A DNA stretch of 64,000 nucleotides. It comes from Siccibacter turicensis LMG 23730 (GTDB lineage Bacteria > Pseudomonadota > Gammaproteobacteria > Enterobacterales > Enterobacteriaceae). Below, piece by piece: positions 28,331 through 38,286 of this stretch (positions are counted from its first letter, which is position 1; every line of letters starts with the position of its first letter). Made by a program: the position numbers and the translations under genes. The notes under the pieces were generated by a model. The model worked only from the letters and a program-made list of their open reading frames with translations. It was not told where the DNA came from and made no database searches. The stretch spans positions 1 to 64,000 of the forward strand of contig NZ_AWFZ01000002.1 of the NCBI RefSeq assembly GCF_000463155.2, given 5' to 3'.

Positions 28331-28451
28331 CGTTTATGTTGTCTGTTATTGAGCGTATTTGTAATTTATGGTCAAAAAATTGACAGCCGTCACTTTTTAA
28401 ACATTTGGTGAAATTAAAATAGCGGCAGCTCTTAACGATTAAGGAATGACC

Positions 28452-29348
28452 ATGATGCGTATTGCTTGTGTCGGGATTGCCGTGATGGATCGCCTCTACT
28501 ACCTCGGCGATTTGCCCTGTGAAGGGGGAAAATATGTGGCGAACCAGTACCGTGAAGTCGGGGGCGGCCCAGCCGCAACGGCGGCCGTCGCGGCGGCGAA
28601 GCTGGGGGCTGAGGTGGATTTTATTGGCCGGGTAGGGGATGACGACACCGGACACAGCCTGCTCCAGGAGCTGGCGTCGCTGGGGGTGAACACCCGCTAC
28701 ACGCGCACGGTGGCGAACGCGCGCTCATCGCAGTCCGCCATTCTGGTGGATGGCCAGGGGGAGCGGATTATCGTCAACTATCCCAGCCCGGATCTGCCAG
28801 CAGATGCCGCATGGCTGGAGGCGATCGATTTCAGCCAGTGGGATGTGGTGCTGGCCGACGTGCGCTGGCACGAGGGAACACAGCAGGCCTTTACGCTGGC
28901 GCGTGAGAAAGGGGTAACCACGCTGCTGGACGGCGACACCACCCCGCAGGCCATTGCCGACCTGGTCAGCCTGAGCGATCACGTGGTGTTCTCCGCGCCT
29001 GGCTTACGGCGGCTGAGCGGTGAGCAGGATATCGCCGCCAGCCTGAAAAAAGCACAGGCGCTCACAAATGGACAGGTGTATGTCACCCAAGGGTCTGACG
29101 GGTGTTGCTGGCTGGAGGAGGCGCGTCTTGTGCATCAGCCTGGCTTTAAGGTGGAGGTGGTGGACACCACCGGTGCCGGGGACGTGTTCCATGGCGCCTT
29201 TGCCGTCAGCCTGGCGCGCGGCATGGCCGGTGCCGAGGCGATCCGCTTCGCCAGCGCGGTGGCCGCGTTGAAATGCACCCGACCGGGCGGGCGCGCCGGG
29301 ATACCCGACTGTGATCAAACACGCTCTTTTCTGTCACTTTTTGTATAA
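28452..29348 (+). CDS. yihV: Sulfofructose kinase YihV
   Basis: Phosphorylates sulfofructose at C1 with ATP (PfkB/ribokinase family). 298 residues from the ATG at 28452, as in E. coli. VGGGPAATAA is in the substrate lid region, and the C-terminal DTTGAGDVFHGA (about 238-249) holds the catalytic Asp and anion hole. AAGGA lies six bases upstream. The start codon of the longer frame at 28446 abuts that ribosome-binding site. It is divergent from yihU and followed by yihW after 34 bp. Confidence 0.95.
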   Translation: MMRIACVGIAVMDRLYYLGDLPCEGGKYVANQYREVGGGPAATAAVAAAKLGAEVDFIGRVGDDDTGHSLLQELASLGVNTRYTRTVANARSSQSAILVDGQGERIIVNYPSPDLPADAAWLEAIDFSQWDVVLADVRWHEGTQQAFTLAREKGVTTLLDGDTTPQAIADLVSLSDHVVFSAPGLRRLSGEQDIAASLKKAQALTNGQVYVTQGSDGCCWLEEARLVHQPGFKVEVVDTTGAGDVFHGAFAVSLARGMAGAEAIRFASAVAALKCTRPGGRAGIPDCDQTRSFLSLFV

Positions 29349-29382
29349 AATGCGGGGCGAGATGCATTCCAGAGGACACGCC

Positions 29383-30186
29383 ATGAGCCTTACCGAATTA
29401 ACCGGCAATCCGCGGCACGACAGGTTGCTTACCCTGATTGCCGAGCGGGGCTATATGAATATCGACGAGCTGGCGCAGCTGCTGGATGTCTCTACCCAGA
29501 CGGTGCGCCGCGATATTCGTAAGCTGAGCGAGCGGGGATTAGTGAGCCGCCATCACGGCGGGGCGGGGCGGGCATCCAGCGTGGTGAATACCGCCTTTGA
29601 GCAGCGGGAAGTGTCGTTAACCGAGGAAAAACGGGCGATTGCGGAAGCGATCGCCGACTACATTCCGGACGGCTCAACGATTTTTATCACCATCGGCACC
29701 ACCGTTGAGCACGTTGCCCGCGCGCTGCTCAACCATCACCACCTGCGCATCATCACTAACAGCCTGCGGGTGGCGAACATCCTCTATAAAAACCCCGGCT
29801 TTGAGGTGATGGTGCCGGGCGGCACGCTGCGCCCTCACAACGGCGGCATTATCGGGCCCGCCGCCACGGCGTTTGTCGCCGGCTTTCGCGCTGACTATCT
29901 GGTCACCAGTGTCGGGGCCATCGACAGCGACGGCGCGATGCTGGAGTTCGACGTGAATGAAGCGAGCGTGGCCAGAACCATGATCGCCCACGCCCGGCAT
30001 GTGCTGCTGGCTGCGGATCACACCAAGTACACCGCCTCCGCCGCCGTGGACATCGGCAACATGACCCTGGCGACGGCACTGTTTACCGACCGGCTGCCCG
30101 GTACGGCACTGCAACAGCGGCTGAAAGCGGGCCAGGTTGACGTGGTGCTGGCGTCGCCGACCGGTGCCGAGGACGCGGCTTCCTGA
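29383..30186 (+). CDS. yihW: DeoR-family repressor of sulfoquinovose genes (CsqR)
   Basis: 267 residues with an N-terminal helix-turn-helix (MNIDELAQLLDVSTQTVRRD) and a C-terminal sugar-phosphate-sensing DeoR domain with the TIFITIGTT motif. In E. coli CsqR represses the yih operons and is relieved by sulfoquinovose or its glycerol derivative. The ATG at 29383 with AGAGGA six bases upstream gives MSLTELTGNPRHD, as in E. coli. The longer frame from 29311 is within yihV and is not supported. Confidence 0.95.
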   Translation: MSLTELTGNPRHDRLLTLIAERGYMNIDELAQLLDVSTQTVRRDIRKLSERGLVSRHHGGAGRASSVVNTAFEQREVSLTEEKRAIAEAIADYIPDGSTIFITIGTTVEHVARALLNHHHLRIITNSLRVANILYKNPGFEVMVPGGTLRPHNGGIIGPAATAFVAGFRADYLVTSVGAIDSDGAMLEFDVNEASVARTMIAHARHVLLAADHTKYTASAAVDIGNMTLATALFTDRLPGTALQQRLKAGQVDVVLASPTGAEDAAS

Positions 30187-30304
30187 CGCTGTCCCGGCAG
30201 ATCCTGACATCCGCCGGGCGCGTGGTGATGTTGTGTTGTGCGGCATAGTCAAAATTTCGCTTTACCGCTACAGTTAACTCTCCATGGCCCAAAAGGAGAG
30301 AGTC

Positions 30305-30904
30305 ATGCTCTATATCTTTGATTTAGGTAACGTCATCGTCGATATCGACTTCAACCGCGTGCTTGGCGTATGGAGTGATTACAGCCGGGTGCCGCTCGCC
30401 TCACTGCAGCAAAATTTCAGGATGGATGAGCCTTTTCACCAGCACGAGCGCGGGGAAATCAGCGACGAGGCGTTTGCACAGCAGCTGTGCGCACAGATGT
30501 CGCTGCCCCTGAGCTTTGAGCAGTTCAGCGCTGGCTGGCAGGCGGTGTTTATCGGTATCCGCAAAGAGGTTATCGACATCATGCATAAGCTGCGCGCGGC
30601 GGGTCATCGCGTGGTGGTGCTGTCCAACACCAACCGTCTGCATACCACCTACTGGCCGGAACAGTATCCGGAAGTGCATGCCGCGGCGGACGCTATCTAT
30701 CTCTCCCAGGACATGGGCCTGCGTAAGCCCGAGCCGGCGATCTATCAGCGCGTGCTGGAACAAGAGCAGGTGCCAGCCTCTGAGGCAGTGTTCTTTGATG
30801 ACAATGCGGAAAACATTGAGGGCGCGCGTCAGGTGGGCATTACCGCCGTTCACGTAAAAGATAAAACCACCCTGCCTGACTATTTTGCGACGGTTACATG
30901 TTAA
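30305..30904 (+). CDS. yihX: Alpha-D-glucose-1-phosphatase YihX (HAD family)
   Basis: HAD-like phosphatase releasing glucose from glucose 1-phosphate. 199 residues, with motif [11 protein letters not shown] near residue 6, motif II VVLSNTN, and motif III/IV KPEPAIY...FFDDNAEN. The ATG at 30305 follows GGAGAGAG and gives the family start. It overlaps the start of yihY by 7 bases. Confidence 0.95.
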   Translation: MLYIFDLGNVIVDIDFNRVLGVWSDYSRVPLASLQQNFRMDEPFHQHERGEISDEAFAQQLCAQMSLPLSFEQFSAGWQAVFIGIRKEVIDIMHKLRAAGHRVVVLSNTNRLHTTYWPEQYPEVHAAADAIYLSQDMGLRKPEPAIYQRVLEQEQVPASEAVFFDDNAENIEGARQVGITAVHVKDKTTLPDYFATVTC

Positions 30905-31770
30905 AAAGCGTTAAACATAAGGCGGCGCACCACTCGCGGCCGCTGATTGCCTGGTTAAAGCTGCTCTGGACGCGCATCGATGAAGACAATATGACCACGC
31001 TGGCCGGTAACCTGGCCTACGTGTCACTCCTGTCGCTGGTGCCGTTCGTGGCGGTGATTTTCGCGCTGTTTGCCGCGTTTCCGATGTTTTCCGATGTCAG
31101 TATGCAGCTGCGCCACTTCGTGTTTGCCAATTTTATACCGGCCACCGGCGATATTATTCAGCGCTATATCGAGCAGTTCGTCGCTAACTCCAGCAAGATG
31201 ACGGCCGTTGGCGCCTGTGGGCTGATCGTCACCGCGCTGCTGCTGATGTACGCCATCGACAGCGCGCTCAACACCATCTGGCGCAGCACGCGTACGCGCC
31301 CGAAGGTCTACTCGTTTGCCGTCTACTGGATGATCCTTACCCTCGGCCCGCTGCTGGCCGGCGCGAGCCTTGCCATCAGTTCGTATCTGCTGTCGCTGCG
31401 CTGGGCCACGGGCTTTGGCAGTATGATTGACGAAGTGCTGCGCATCTTCCCGCTGCTGCTCTCCTGGATCTCGTTCTGGCTGCTCTACAGCGTGGTGCCT
31501 ACCGTGCGCGTGCCCAATCGCGATGCGGTGATCGGTGCGCTGGTGGCGGCGGCGCTGTTCGAACTCGGGAAGAAAGGGTTTGCGCTGTATATCACCATGT
31601 TCCCGTCCTATCAGCTGATCTACGGCGTGCTCGCCGTCATCCCGATCCTGTTCCTCTGGGTCTACTGGACCTGGTGCATCGTCTTGCTTGGGGCGGAAAT
31701 TACTGTCACTCTCGGCGAGTATCGAAAACTGAAACAGGCCGCGGCCGAAGAAGCAGACCAACAACCATGA
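30898..31770 (+). CDS. yihY: Inner-membrane protein YihY (BrkB family)
   Basis: 290 residues with about six membrane helices (starting around residues 37, 97, 140, 184, 213 and 245). It belongs to the YihY/BrkB family, once mis-assigned as RNase BN. Its function is not established. It overlaps both the preceding yihX (7 bp) and the following dtd (ATGA), so the three genes form one translationally coupled unit. Confidence 0.93.
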   Translation: MLKSVKHKAAHHSRPLIAWLKLLWTRIDEDNMTTLAGNLAYVSLLSLVPFVAVIFALFAAFPMFSDVSMQLRHFVFANFIPATGDIIQRYIEQFVANSSKMTAVGACGLIVTALLLMYAIDSALNTIWRSTRTRPKVYSFAVYWMILTLGPLLAGASLAISSYLLSLRWATGFGSMIDEVLRIFPLLLSWISFWLLYSVVPTVRVPNRDAVIGALVAAALFELGKKGFALYITMFPSYQLIYGVLAVIPILFLWVYWTWCIVLLGAEITVTLGEYRKLKQAAAEEADQQP

Positions 31771-32204
31771 TTGCATTAATACAGCGAGTCTCACGGGCCA
31801 GCGTCACCGTGGGAAGTGACATCACGGGCGAAATCGGGCCAGGACTTTTGGTGTTATTGGGTGTCGAAAAAGAGGATGACGAGGCAAAAGCGGATCGCCT
31901 GTGCGAACGCGTGCTGGGCTATCGCATCTTTAGCGACGAGCAGGGCAAGATGAACCTCAATGTGCAGCAGGCGGGCGGCAGCGTACTGGTTGTCTCGCAG
32001 TTCACCCTTGCGGCCGACACCGGACGCGGCATGCGCCCCAGCTTCTCACGCGGTGCGGCACCGGATCGCGCCGAAGCCCTGTATGAATACTTCATCGGTC
32101 GTTGCTGCGCGCAGGGCATTCCCGCCGAAAGCGGGCGCTTTGCCGCCGATATGCAAGTTTCCCTGGTCAATGACGGCCCGGTGACGTTCTGGCTACAGGT
32201 GTAA
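31767..32204 (+). CDS. dtd: D-aminoacyl-tRNA deacylase
   Basis: Removes D-amino acids (and glycine mis-attached to tRNA-Ala) from tRNAs as a proofreading step. 145 residues, with the cross-subunit Gly-cisPro motif NDGPVTF near the C terminus and the SQFTLAAD block. The ATG overlaps the yihY stop (ATGA). Highly conserved in sequence and length. Confidence 0.97.
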   Translation: MIALIQRVSRASVTVGSDITGEIGPGLLVLLGVEKEDDEAKADRLCERVLGYRIFSDEQGKMNLNVQQAGGSVLVVSQFTLAADTGRGMRPSFSRGAAPDRAEALYEYFIGRCCAQGIPAESGRFAADMQVSLVNDGPVTFWLQV

Positions 32205-32248
32205 GCCTGACGGCTACCGGGCTGCGGGTCACAAGAGAGAGTACAAGT

Positions 32249-33190
32249 ATGTATCACCTTCGCGTACCGCAAACAGAAGAAGAACTTGAGAACTACTTCC
32301 AGTTCCGCTGGGAGATGCTGCGCAAGCCGCTGCACCAGCCCAAAGGCTCAGAGCGTGATGGATGGGACGCGCTGGCGCATCACCAGATGGTGGTGGATGA
32401 AGACGGCAGCATTGTTGCCGCCGGGCGGCTCTATATCAACGCCGACAACGAGGCGTCTATTCGCTTTATCGCCGTTCACCCGTCGGTGCAGGACAAAGGC
32501 CTGGGGACGCTGGTGGTGATGACCCTGGAGTCGGTGGCGCGTCAGGAAGGGGTGAAGCGCATTACCTGTAGCGCCCGGGAAGACGCGGTGGAGTTTTTCG
32601 CCCGCCTCGGGTTTATGAACGAGGGGGAGATCACCGCTCCGCAGACCACCCCGCTGCGCCACTTTTTGATGATAAAACCGGTGGCGAGCCTCGATGACAT
32701 CCTGCACCGTGCCGACTGGTGCGGGCAGTTGCAGCAGGCCTGGTACCAGCATATTCCGCTCAGTGAAAAAATGGGCGTGCGTATTCTGCAGTACACCGGG
32801 CAGAAATTTATCACCACCATGCCGGAAGCCGGCAACCAGAATCCGCACCATACCCTGTTCGCCGGCAGCCTGTTTTCCCTCGCGACCCTCACCGGTTGGG
32901 GGCTTATCTGGCTGATGCTGCGCGAGCGCCATCTCGGCGGCACCATTATCCTGGCGGACGCCCATATTCGTTATCACAGCCCGATCAGCGGCAAACCCGG
33001 TGCTATCGCCGACCTTGGCTCGTTAAGCGGCGATCTGGACCGTCTGGCGCGTGGACGCAAGGCGCGGGTACAGCTCCAGGTGGAGCTGTTCGGCGATGAC
33101 ACGCTCGGCGCGGTGTTTGAAGGGATCTACATCGTGCTGCCCGCGAAGCCGTTTGGTCCGCTGGAAGAGGGCGGCAACGAAGAGGAGTAA
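32249..33190 (+). CDS. fabY: FabY (YiiD): GNAT plus thioesterase-like protein, fatty-acid initiation
   Basis: 313 residues: an N-terminal GNAT acetyltransferase domain (about 1-145, with [11 protein letters not shown] as the acetyl-CoA loop) fused to a C-terminal hot-dog YiiD domain (about 160-305, [21 protein letters not shown]). In E. coli YiiD supports fatty-acid synthesis initiation and has been described as a malonyl-ACP decarboxylase. E. coli annotates about 16 extra N-terminal residues, whereas here MYHLRVPQ follows an AAGAGAG ribosome-binding site. The last gene of the 87-minute segment. Confidence 0.9.
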   Translation: MYHLRVPQTEEELENYFQFRWEMLRKPLHQPKGSERDGWDALAHHQMVVDEDGSIVAAGRLYINADNEASIRFIAVHPSVQDKGLGTLVVMTLESVARQEGVKRITCSAREDAVEFFARLGFMNEGEITAPQTTPLRHFLMIKPVASLDDILHRADWCGQLQQAWYQHIPLSEKMGVRILQYTGQKFITTMPEAGNQNPHHTLFAGSLFSLATLTGWGLIWLMLRERHLGGTIILADAHIRYHSPISGKPGAIADLGSLSGDLDRLARGRKARVQLQVELFGDDTLGAVFEGIYIVLPAKPFGPLEEGGNEEE

Positions 33191-33199
33191 CCGCGCCGG

Positions 33200-34918
33200 T
33201 CAGGGCGCGGGTGTCGGTGCCGGCGGTGTGGCGGGCGCAGCGGTAGTCAGCGCGCCGTTACGCATCGTCTGCACCACTTTCTGCCCTTTGCTGTCGGTTA
33301 TCTCCAGCCGGGCATTCACGCTCGGCTTCAGCAGCTCGGTGGCGCTGATAGCCCCGCTTGCCGTCAGATGCAGATTGCTGTCTCCCTCCAGCGGCACCGG
33401 CGGCCACCCCCACTGTTGCAGGACGTTCACCGGTACGCCGCGCCCATTGAGGCTCACTTTCGTCTGCCGATCCGGCAGCTGCGACACCACGGCGGTGGCT
33501 TCCAGCAACCCTTTCCCGGCAAAGGCGCTCAGCTCGCTGATGGTGATGGCTGATGCGTTCGCGTTGAAGGTAATGGACGGGTTGCGCACGTCGAGCCGGT
33601 TGAAGGTCGCCAGCGCGCCGTTAAAGGTGGCGCTACCGCCCCAGATACCCCACTGGCGGCCTTTCACCAGCTGAAGATTATTACCGTAGCCGTCCAGAGA
33701 GGTTATCTGGAACGGGAAGGTCGGGTCGATATCGATCAGCAGGTTACGGCTGGCGTTGAAGCGCATCACCGTCAGGCTCTCCAGCCAGGCGGGCAGCGGC
33801 TGCATCCACAGCGCTTTCCAGTTATCCGGCAGCGTGTACTCCAGTCCCGCCAGCGCCACGTCATTCAGCACCAGCCGGTTGCCGTCCCGCAGCCAGTTCC
33901 CTGAGGTGCGTACCATGCCGCCCTCCCAGCGCGAAGTAAACTGGCGCAGCGTCACGCCCTGCGGCGACAGATCGGCGTTGACGATGGGGTCAAACAGATG
34001 CACCGAGCCGAGAATAAATTCGCTGGCGTTCATCGACAGCGTGCCGTCCTCGCTCTGCCAGCTGTCGCCGCGCAGGGTAAGATCGCGCAGGCTCATGTCG
34101 AGATCGGTTACCGCCCAGCCCGGCCCCTGCAGGCGCGCGTCCGTGACGTCCACCTGCTCCAGCTTGAGTGAGGCGAGGGTGGTCAGCGGGTAGAAGAACG
34201 CCGACAGGGTTTTGTCGCTTTGCAGGCGAATATCGTTCAGGCGCAGCCTGTCCACGTGCCAGCCGCCGTCCGCATCCCGGCGGGCGTTACCGGTCATCGA
34301 CCCTTTTGCCACGTCGGCCCCAAAGGTGGTGAGCGCGATCTGCTTGCCGTCGATATTGCCCTGCACCAGCACATTGCTGGCCGGAATGTCATTGAGCGTC
34401 AGCGACCCGGCGCTCAGCTGGAACGTGGCTTTGTCGCCGAGCACCTGTCCGGCCTTCGGCAGCCACGGCGCGACGCCGCCGTTGACCCGCTGCGCGCTCA
34501 GATCCCAGCCGGTATCCGGGCTGTTAAAGGCCATATTCTCCAGCCACAGGCTGTCGGCCTGAAGCGGCAGGGAGGCGGTCCTTGGGGACAAATTCAGGGT
34601 GCCGTTTTGCAGCAAAATGGTGTCGGCGTGGAGCGGGTCGGTGAGCTGGCGGCTGCTGAGCCCGATATCGACGCGCTTCGCTACCAGGGTGGCGGGCTGG
34701 CCGTTACGGCCAAAGGTGACGTTGCGCAGCACCAGGTGTGACGGCGAGGCAAAGCGGTGCTCCAGCCTGTCGAAGGCGATGTGGTAGCCGCTGTGCGTGT
34801 TAACCCAGCCGGTTATCCAGCCCGCACCCCAGCGCGTCTGCAACAGAATATAGAGCGCAACGACGATGAGCAGAATGGCAACGAGTAGCCAGGTAAGTAT
34901 TTTTCCAATCAGTTTCAT
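33200..34918 (-). CDS. yicH: AsmA-family protein YicH
   Basis: 572 residues from the ATG at 34918, with a single N-terminal transmembrane helix (about 8-28) and a long periplasmic beta-rich region typical of AsmA-like, VPS13-type bridge proteins. These are thought to take part in phospholipid movement to the outer membrane. Sequence blocks such as SPSHLVLRNVTFGR and ALAGLEYTLPDNWKALW match E. coli YicH. The Ala/Pro-rich tail (after about 550) is low complexity. It lies downstream of xanP as in E. coli, but fabY as its other neighbour is not the E. coli order. Confidence 0.9.
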   Translation of the reverse strand: MKLIGKILTWLLVAILLIVVALYILLQTRWGAGWITGWVNTHSGYHIAFDRLEHRFASPSHLVLRNVTFGRNGQPATLVAKRVDIGLSSRQLTDPLHADTILLQNGTLNLSPRTASLPLQADSLWLENMAFNSPDTGWDLSAQRVNGGVAPWLPKAGQVLGDKATFQLSAGSLTLNDIPASNVLVQGNIDGKQIALTTFGADVAKGSMTGNARRDADGGWHVDRLRLNDIRLQSDKTLSAFFYPLTTLASLKLEQVDVTDARLQGPGWAVTDLDMSLRDLTLRGDSWQSEDGTLSMNASEFILGSVHLFDPIVNADLSPQGVTLRQFTSRWEGGMVRTSGNWLRDGNRLVLNDVALAGLEYTLPDNWKALWMQPLPAWLESLTVMRFNASRNLLIDIDPTFPFQITSLDGYGNNLQLVKGRQWGIWGGSATFNGALATFNRLDVRNPSITFNANASAITISELSAFAGKGLLEATAVVSQLPDRQTKVSLNGRGVPVNVLQQWGWPPVPLEGDSNLHLTASGAISATELLKPSVNARLEITDSKGQKVVQTMRNGALTTAAPATPPAPTPAP

Positions 34919-35038
34919 CGTCTTCCATCCTGTAACCGTCTGAATAGGCCAGTTATGCCGCATTTAGCGGCACAGCTCAAGGAAGGAATTATTGTGACAC
35001 GTTACAGGCGGCGCCATCAGCGGCGCCGCCGTCACGCT

Positions 35039-36433
35039 TCAGGCGTTTTTTTCAGGCGGGAAGACGAGATTCAGTACGATAGCGGTGATGCCGCCCGCTG
35101 CAATACCGGAGGAGAGCAGGTTCTTAATCCACTCCGGCGCAAACTGCAGGATCAGCGGCTGCTGGGACACGCCCATCCCCACGGCCAGCGACAGGGCGAT
35201 AATCATGATCGCGCGGCGGTTCAGCGGCTCGCGGGAAACAATACGCACCCCGGAAGCGGCGATGGTGCCGAACATCACAATGGTCGCCCCGCCCAGTACC
35301 GGCTCAGGAATGTGCTGTACAAAACCGCTCACGGCCGGGAACAGGCCGAGCGCGATCAGCATCAGCGCCACCACAAAGCCCACGTAGCGGCTGGCGACGC
35401 CGGTCAGCTGGATCACGCCGTTGTTCTGCCCGAAGCAGGAGTTCGGGAAGGTATTGAACACTGCCGAGACAAAGGAGTTCAGGCCGTTTGCCAGCACGCC
35501 GCCTTTCAGGCGCTTCATATACAGCGGACCGGAAACGGGCTGCTCGGAGACGTCGGAGGTCGCGGTGATATCGCCGATGGTTTCCAGGGAGGTGATCATA
35601 AACACCAGCATCAGCGGAACCAGCAGATTCCAGTCGATACCCAGGCCGTAGTGCAGCGGCGTCGGGATGACGATCAGCGGGCTGTCGGTCGGCGCAGTGC
35701 TCTGGGGCAGCATATCCAGCGCCCAGGCGAGCAGGTAACCCACCGCCATCGCAATTACCAGCGAGGCGACGCGCAGGTAAGCGTTGCGCTGGCGGTTAAG
35801 CAGAATGATGACTGCGAGAACCGCGCCCGCCAGCAGCAGGTTTTTCGGCGCGCCGAAGGTATTGTTGGCCATTGCGCCGTAGCCGCCGCCGATGGAAGTC
35901 AGCCCAACCTGAATCAGCGACAGGCCGATAATCATCACCACCACGCCGGACACCAGCGGGGTAATAATGCGGCGTGCGAGGTGCAGGACGCGGGAGATCA
36001 CCATCTCGGTGCAGCTTGCCAGCATCAGGGTGCCGAACAGCGCTGCCATCATGGTGGGCACGTCCGCGCCGCCGGTTTTCAGTGCGGTTCCGCCCATGAT
36101 CAGCGGTGCGACGAAGTTAAAGCTGGTGCCCTGAATAGAAAGCAGCCCCGACCCAACCGGTCCCCACGCTTTAATCTGAATGATGGAGGCGACGCCTGAG
36201 GCGAACAGCGACATGCTGATGATGTGCTGCGTGTCCTGTGCCGGAAGCCCTAACGCCTGGCAAATCAGCAGCGCCGGGGTTATCACCGCCACGAACATGG
36301 CCAGCAGATGCTGGCAGGCAGCAAACAGCGTCTGTGGCAGCGGAGGGCGGTCCTCAAGACGGTAAATCAGCTCACTGTTGGGCGTATGCGCAACCGTTTG
36401 CGCACTTTCAGACTCAAGGGTATTAGCGGACAT
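35039..36433 (-). CDS. xanP: Xanthine:proton symporter XanP
   Basis: High-affinity xanthine uptake carrier of the NAT/NCS2 (nucleobase-ascorbate) family with about 14 membrane segments. 464 residues against 463 in E. coli. The NAT signature region [17 protein letters not shown] and the substrate-site motif block [17 protein letters not shown] are intact. A PurR-like box lies 50-70 bp upstream. Confidence 0.96.
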   Translation of the reverse strand: MSANTLESESAQTVAHTPNSELIYRLEDRPPLPQTLFAACQHLLAMFVAVITPALLICQALGLPAQDTQHIISMSLFASGVASIIQIKAWGPVGSGLLSIQGTSFNFVAPLIMGGTALKTGGADVPTMMAALFGTLMLASCTEMVISRVLHLARRIITPLVSGVVVMIIGLSLIQVGLTSIGGGYGAMANNTFGAPKNLLLAGAVLAVIILLNRQRNAYLRVASLVIAMAVGYLLAWALDMLPQSTAPTDSPLIVIPTPLHYGLGIDWNLLVPLMLVFMITSLETIGDITATSDVSEQPVSGPLYMKRLKGGVLANGLNSFVSAVFNTFPNSCFGQNNGVIQLTGVASRYVGFVVALMLIALGLFPAVSGFVQHIPEPVLGGATIVMFGTIAASGVRIVSREPLNRRAIMIIALSLAVGMGVSQQPLILQFAPEWIKNLLSSGIAAGGITAIVLNLVFPPEKNA

Positions 36434-36485
36434 CGACAGAGTTCCCGGATTGGAAAAGCGGACATTCTAGCGAAGTGCATCGCAA

Positions 36486-36501
36486 AAGCAAACGATTGCA
36501 C
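36486..36501. promoter_or_regulatory. Possible PurR box upstream of xanP
   Basis: AAGCAAACGATTGCAC matches the PurR consensus ACGCAAACGTTTTCGT at 11 of 16 positions, with the central GCAAACG intact, about 53 bp before the xanP ATG. Purine repression of a xanthine carrier is reasonable, but the match is imperfect. Confidence 0.4.
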
Positions 36502-36663
36502 GGGGTGGTGAAGCCGCTCTACAGGGGAACCCTGCATCACGGCCTCTTTTTGTTATTGCCAGCGTTTCCCGCACCCTGAAACCTGACGGCGTCTCTGGCC
36601 GTTATTACTTAATCGTCACAGGATAAATATCAGCAACCAGAGAACCGATGGCGGGCGGAGGCG

Positions 36664-37245
36664 TTATAAACGTTCGATCTGGAACGTGATGTTACCAGCT
36701 ACCAATCCGGCTCTAACCGTCTGTCCTTTTAGCTTAACCAGCTGTAAGCCAATCGTTTCAGCGGCTGAATTAGATTTTTCGGGCAAATGGTAAATAGCGC
36801 TGACGTCTACAGGCGTGGTATCCATATTGAAAAATCCGATACCCACGCCTGTGGCTGCCTTGTCGCCCGTAAGGGTGTTAGCGAATGAATTACCCTCGGC
36901 ATTGTCATAAGCACCGACGAATCTGACTGCGATTTTGCCCTCATAAATCTCTTTGTCGCATCTGCTCCATGAACCGCCGCTAGCCTGGCTAATGCTTTCG
37001 ACGTCAAATCTCAATCGGGTGGGCGACGTTGCGTTATCGCCCTGTTCAACTAAATATTTCTCGGAGGAATTAAGGTTGATGACATTATTGAGAATAGAAA
37101 TCTGACAAAACTGACTTTCAGAGGGGGTGACGGTCCCTTCAATATTAAGGGTTGCAGCCACATCCTGACTATCAGCGGCTGCGTGCGCCATATTTGCTAT
37201 GAAACACGTCGCTACAGCAATCCTTACTACATTATTTTTCATCAT
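36664..37245 (-). CDS. Fimbrial subunit, paralogue 5
   Basis: A 193-residue pilin precursor with a signal peptide (about 1-23, ending AHA) and the two Cys of a pilin Ig-like domain (FCQISIL and SRCDKEI). It carries the cluster's shared blocks: ATLNIEGTVTP, ...FVGAYDNAEGNSFANTL..., TGVGIGFF and a C-terminal strand ending FQIERL. Last of four extra pilins behind the adhesin. It sits 342 bp from the previous one, so it may have its own promoter. A second ATG one codon later (37242) is equally possible. Confidence 0.85.
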   Translation of the reverse strand: MMKNNVVRIAVATCFIANMAHAAADSQDVAATLNIEGTVTPSESQFCQISILNNVINLNSSEKYLVEQGDNATSPTRLRFDVESISQASGGSWSRCDKEIYEGKIAVRFVGAYDNAEGNSFANTLTGDKAATGVGIGFFNMDTTPVDVSAIYHLPEKSNSAAETIGLQLVKLKGQTVRAGLVAGNITFQIERL

Positions 37246-37587
37246 GGTTTCCTTAATGATTAATTTATAACTGCCGTGACATTATTATTGATGGCATTTT
37301 AGCCAGGCGAGGTCTGTGACTTTCCATTGATTTGTAAGGACTTATTTTGCTGTTTTGAATATGCATAATGTATTGATGGTATGTATTGCCAGGAGGGTGG
37401 AATACGCCTCATTAATAATGCATGCCAGTTATCCAGTAATACTGGCGGAGTGTCGTCAGGTCGCCTTCTTCTTTTCGGTTCACTGCCCGGTGGCGTCCGG
37501 AATAGCGGCAGGAATAAAAAAGGGAGTCATAAACTCCCTTGTCAATGCGCCGGCATTTACCCGGCTTTATTCAGACCTGCCTTTCCG
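37246..37587 (-). other. Gap between pilin paralogues 4 and 5
   Basis: A 342-bp AT-rich region. It holds the intrinsic terminator of paralogue 4 (37515-37540) and presumably a promoter for paralogue 5. No gene is recognised. Plus-strand frames here have no homology or ribosome-binding site. Confidence 0.6.
37515..37540 (-). terminator. Intrinsic terminator after pilin paralogue 4
   Basis: On the minus strand AGGGAGT-TTATG-ACTCCCT is followed by TTTTTT. A strong hairpin inside the fimbrial locus, isolating the last pilin from the ones before it. Confidence 0.8.
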
Positions 37588-38139
37588 TTAAAGGCGTTCG
37601 ACATTGATTGTAAGCACGCCATGTATGGTCCCGGCGGTGGCAACTTTGCCATCAAGTTTCACTACCTGAAAACCAATACCCTGAACGCCATTATTTCTTG
37701 ACGGTATAATGTAGTCCTGATTGATATCAACAGGGTGGCCTTGTTTATCGAAAAGACCAATGGCGACACCCTGTGCGGCACTGTCACCTTCACTGGCGTT
37801 TGCCAGGGCTTTACCTTCAACGCTATCTGCAATGCCGACAAACCTGTAAGAGAACCGGCCCTCTTTCATCTGCGCGAAGCATTCTTCGTTGCCTTGAATG
37901 GATAAAGGAACAAAGGTCATATTATTGCTAACCTCACCCAGATTAATGAGGTTTGAGATATCACCACGGAGATATACCGCGCTTGCTTGTGCACTGATAC
38001 TACATAGTGCATCAGTATCGGCAACCGCGGTACCGCTAATTGAGAGCGTGGCAGATTGATCCTCGATCGCCGCTTCGGCACAGAATGAGGAAGCCAGTAA
38101 AAAGGCAGGGAAGAGCAGACCTGTAAGCTTTTTCTTCAT
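37588..38139 (-). CDS. Fimbrial subunit, paralogue 4
   Basis: A 183-residue pilin precursor from the ATG at 38139. MKKKLTGLLFPAFLLASSFC is the signal peptide start, whereas the frame beginning six codons earlier would disrupt it. The pilin Cys pair is in LCSISAQ and EECFAQM. Shared blocks are ATLSISGTAV, FVGIADSVEGKALANA, AQGVAIGLFD and the last strand ending INVERL. Followed by a strong terminator. Role: alternative or minor shaft subunit, inferred. Confidence 0.85.
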   Translation of the reverse strand: MKKKLTGLLFPAFLLASSFCAEAAIEDQSATLSISGTAVADTDALCSISAQASAVYLRGDISNLINLGEVSNNMTFVPLSIQGNEECFAQMKEGRFSYRFVGIADSVEGKALANASEGDSAAQGVAIGLFDKQGHPVDINQDYIIPSRNNGVQGIGFQVVKLDGKVATAGTIHGVLTINVERL

Positions 38140-38286
38140 GTGTATATTCTCTGACATGATTTAAAAAGGTAGATAGTGATATGCATTATTCATCAGAACC
38201 AGGAATAATCTTTTGAGGGCAGCTGGCCAGACATGCTTTCTTTCGCCAGTAGCGATATCACTATATTCATCACGTTGTAAAACTTG

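Noticed and set aside
34955-36199. A 414-codon plus-strand frame opposite xanP
   Set aside because: Its His/Gln-rich translation is typical of antisense to a membrane-protein gene. xanP is complete.
36510-36555. A plus-strand terminator-like hairpin with CTCTTTTTG near xanP
   Set aside because: There is no plus-strand gene or promoter upstream that it could terminate, and the stem is imperfect. A hidden sRNA cannot be supported.
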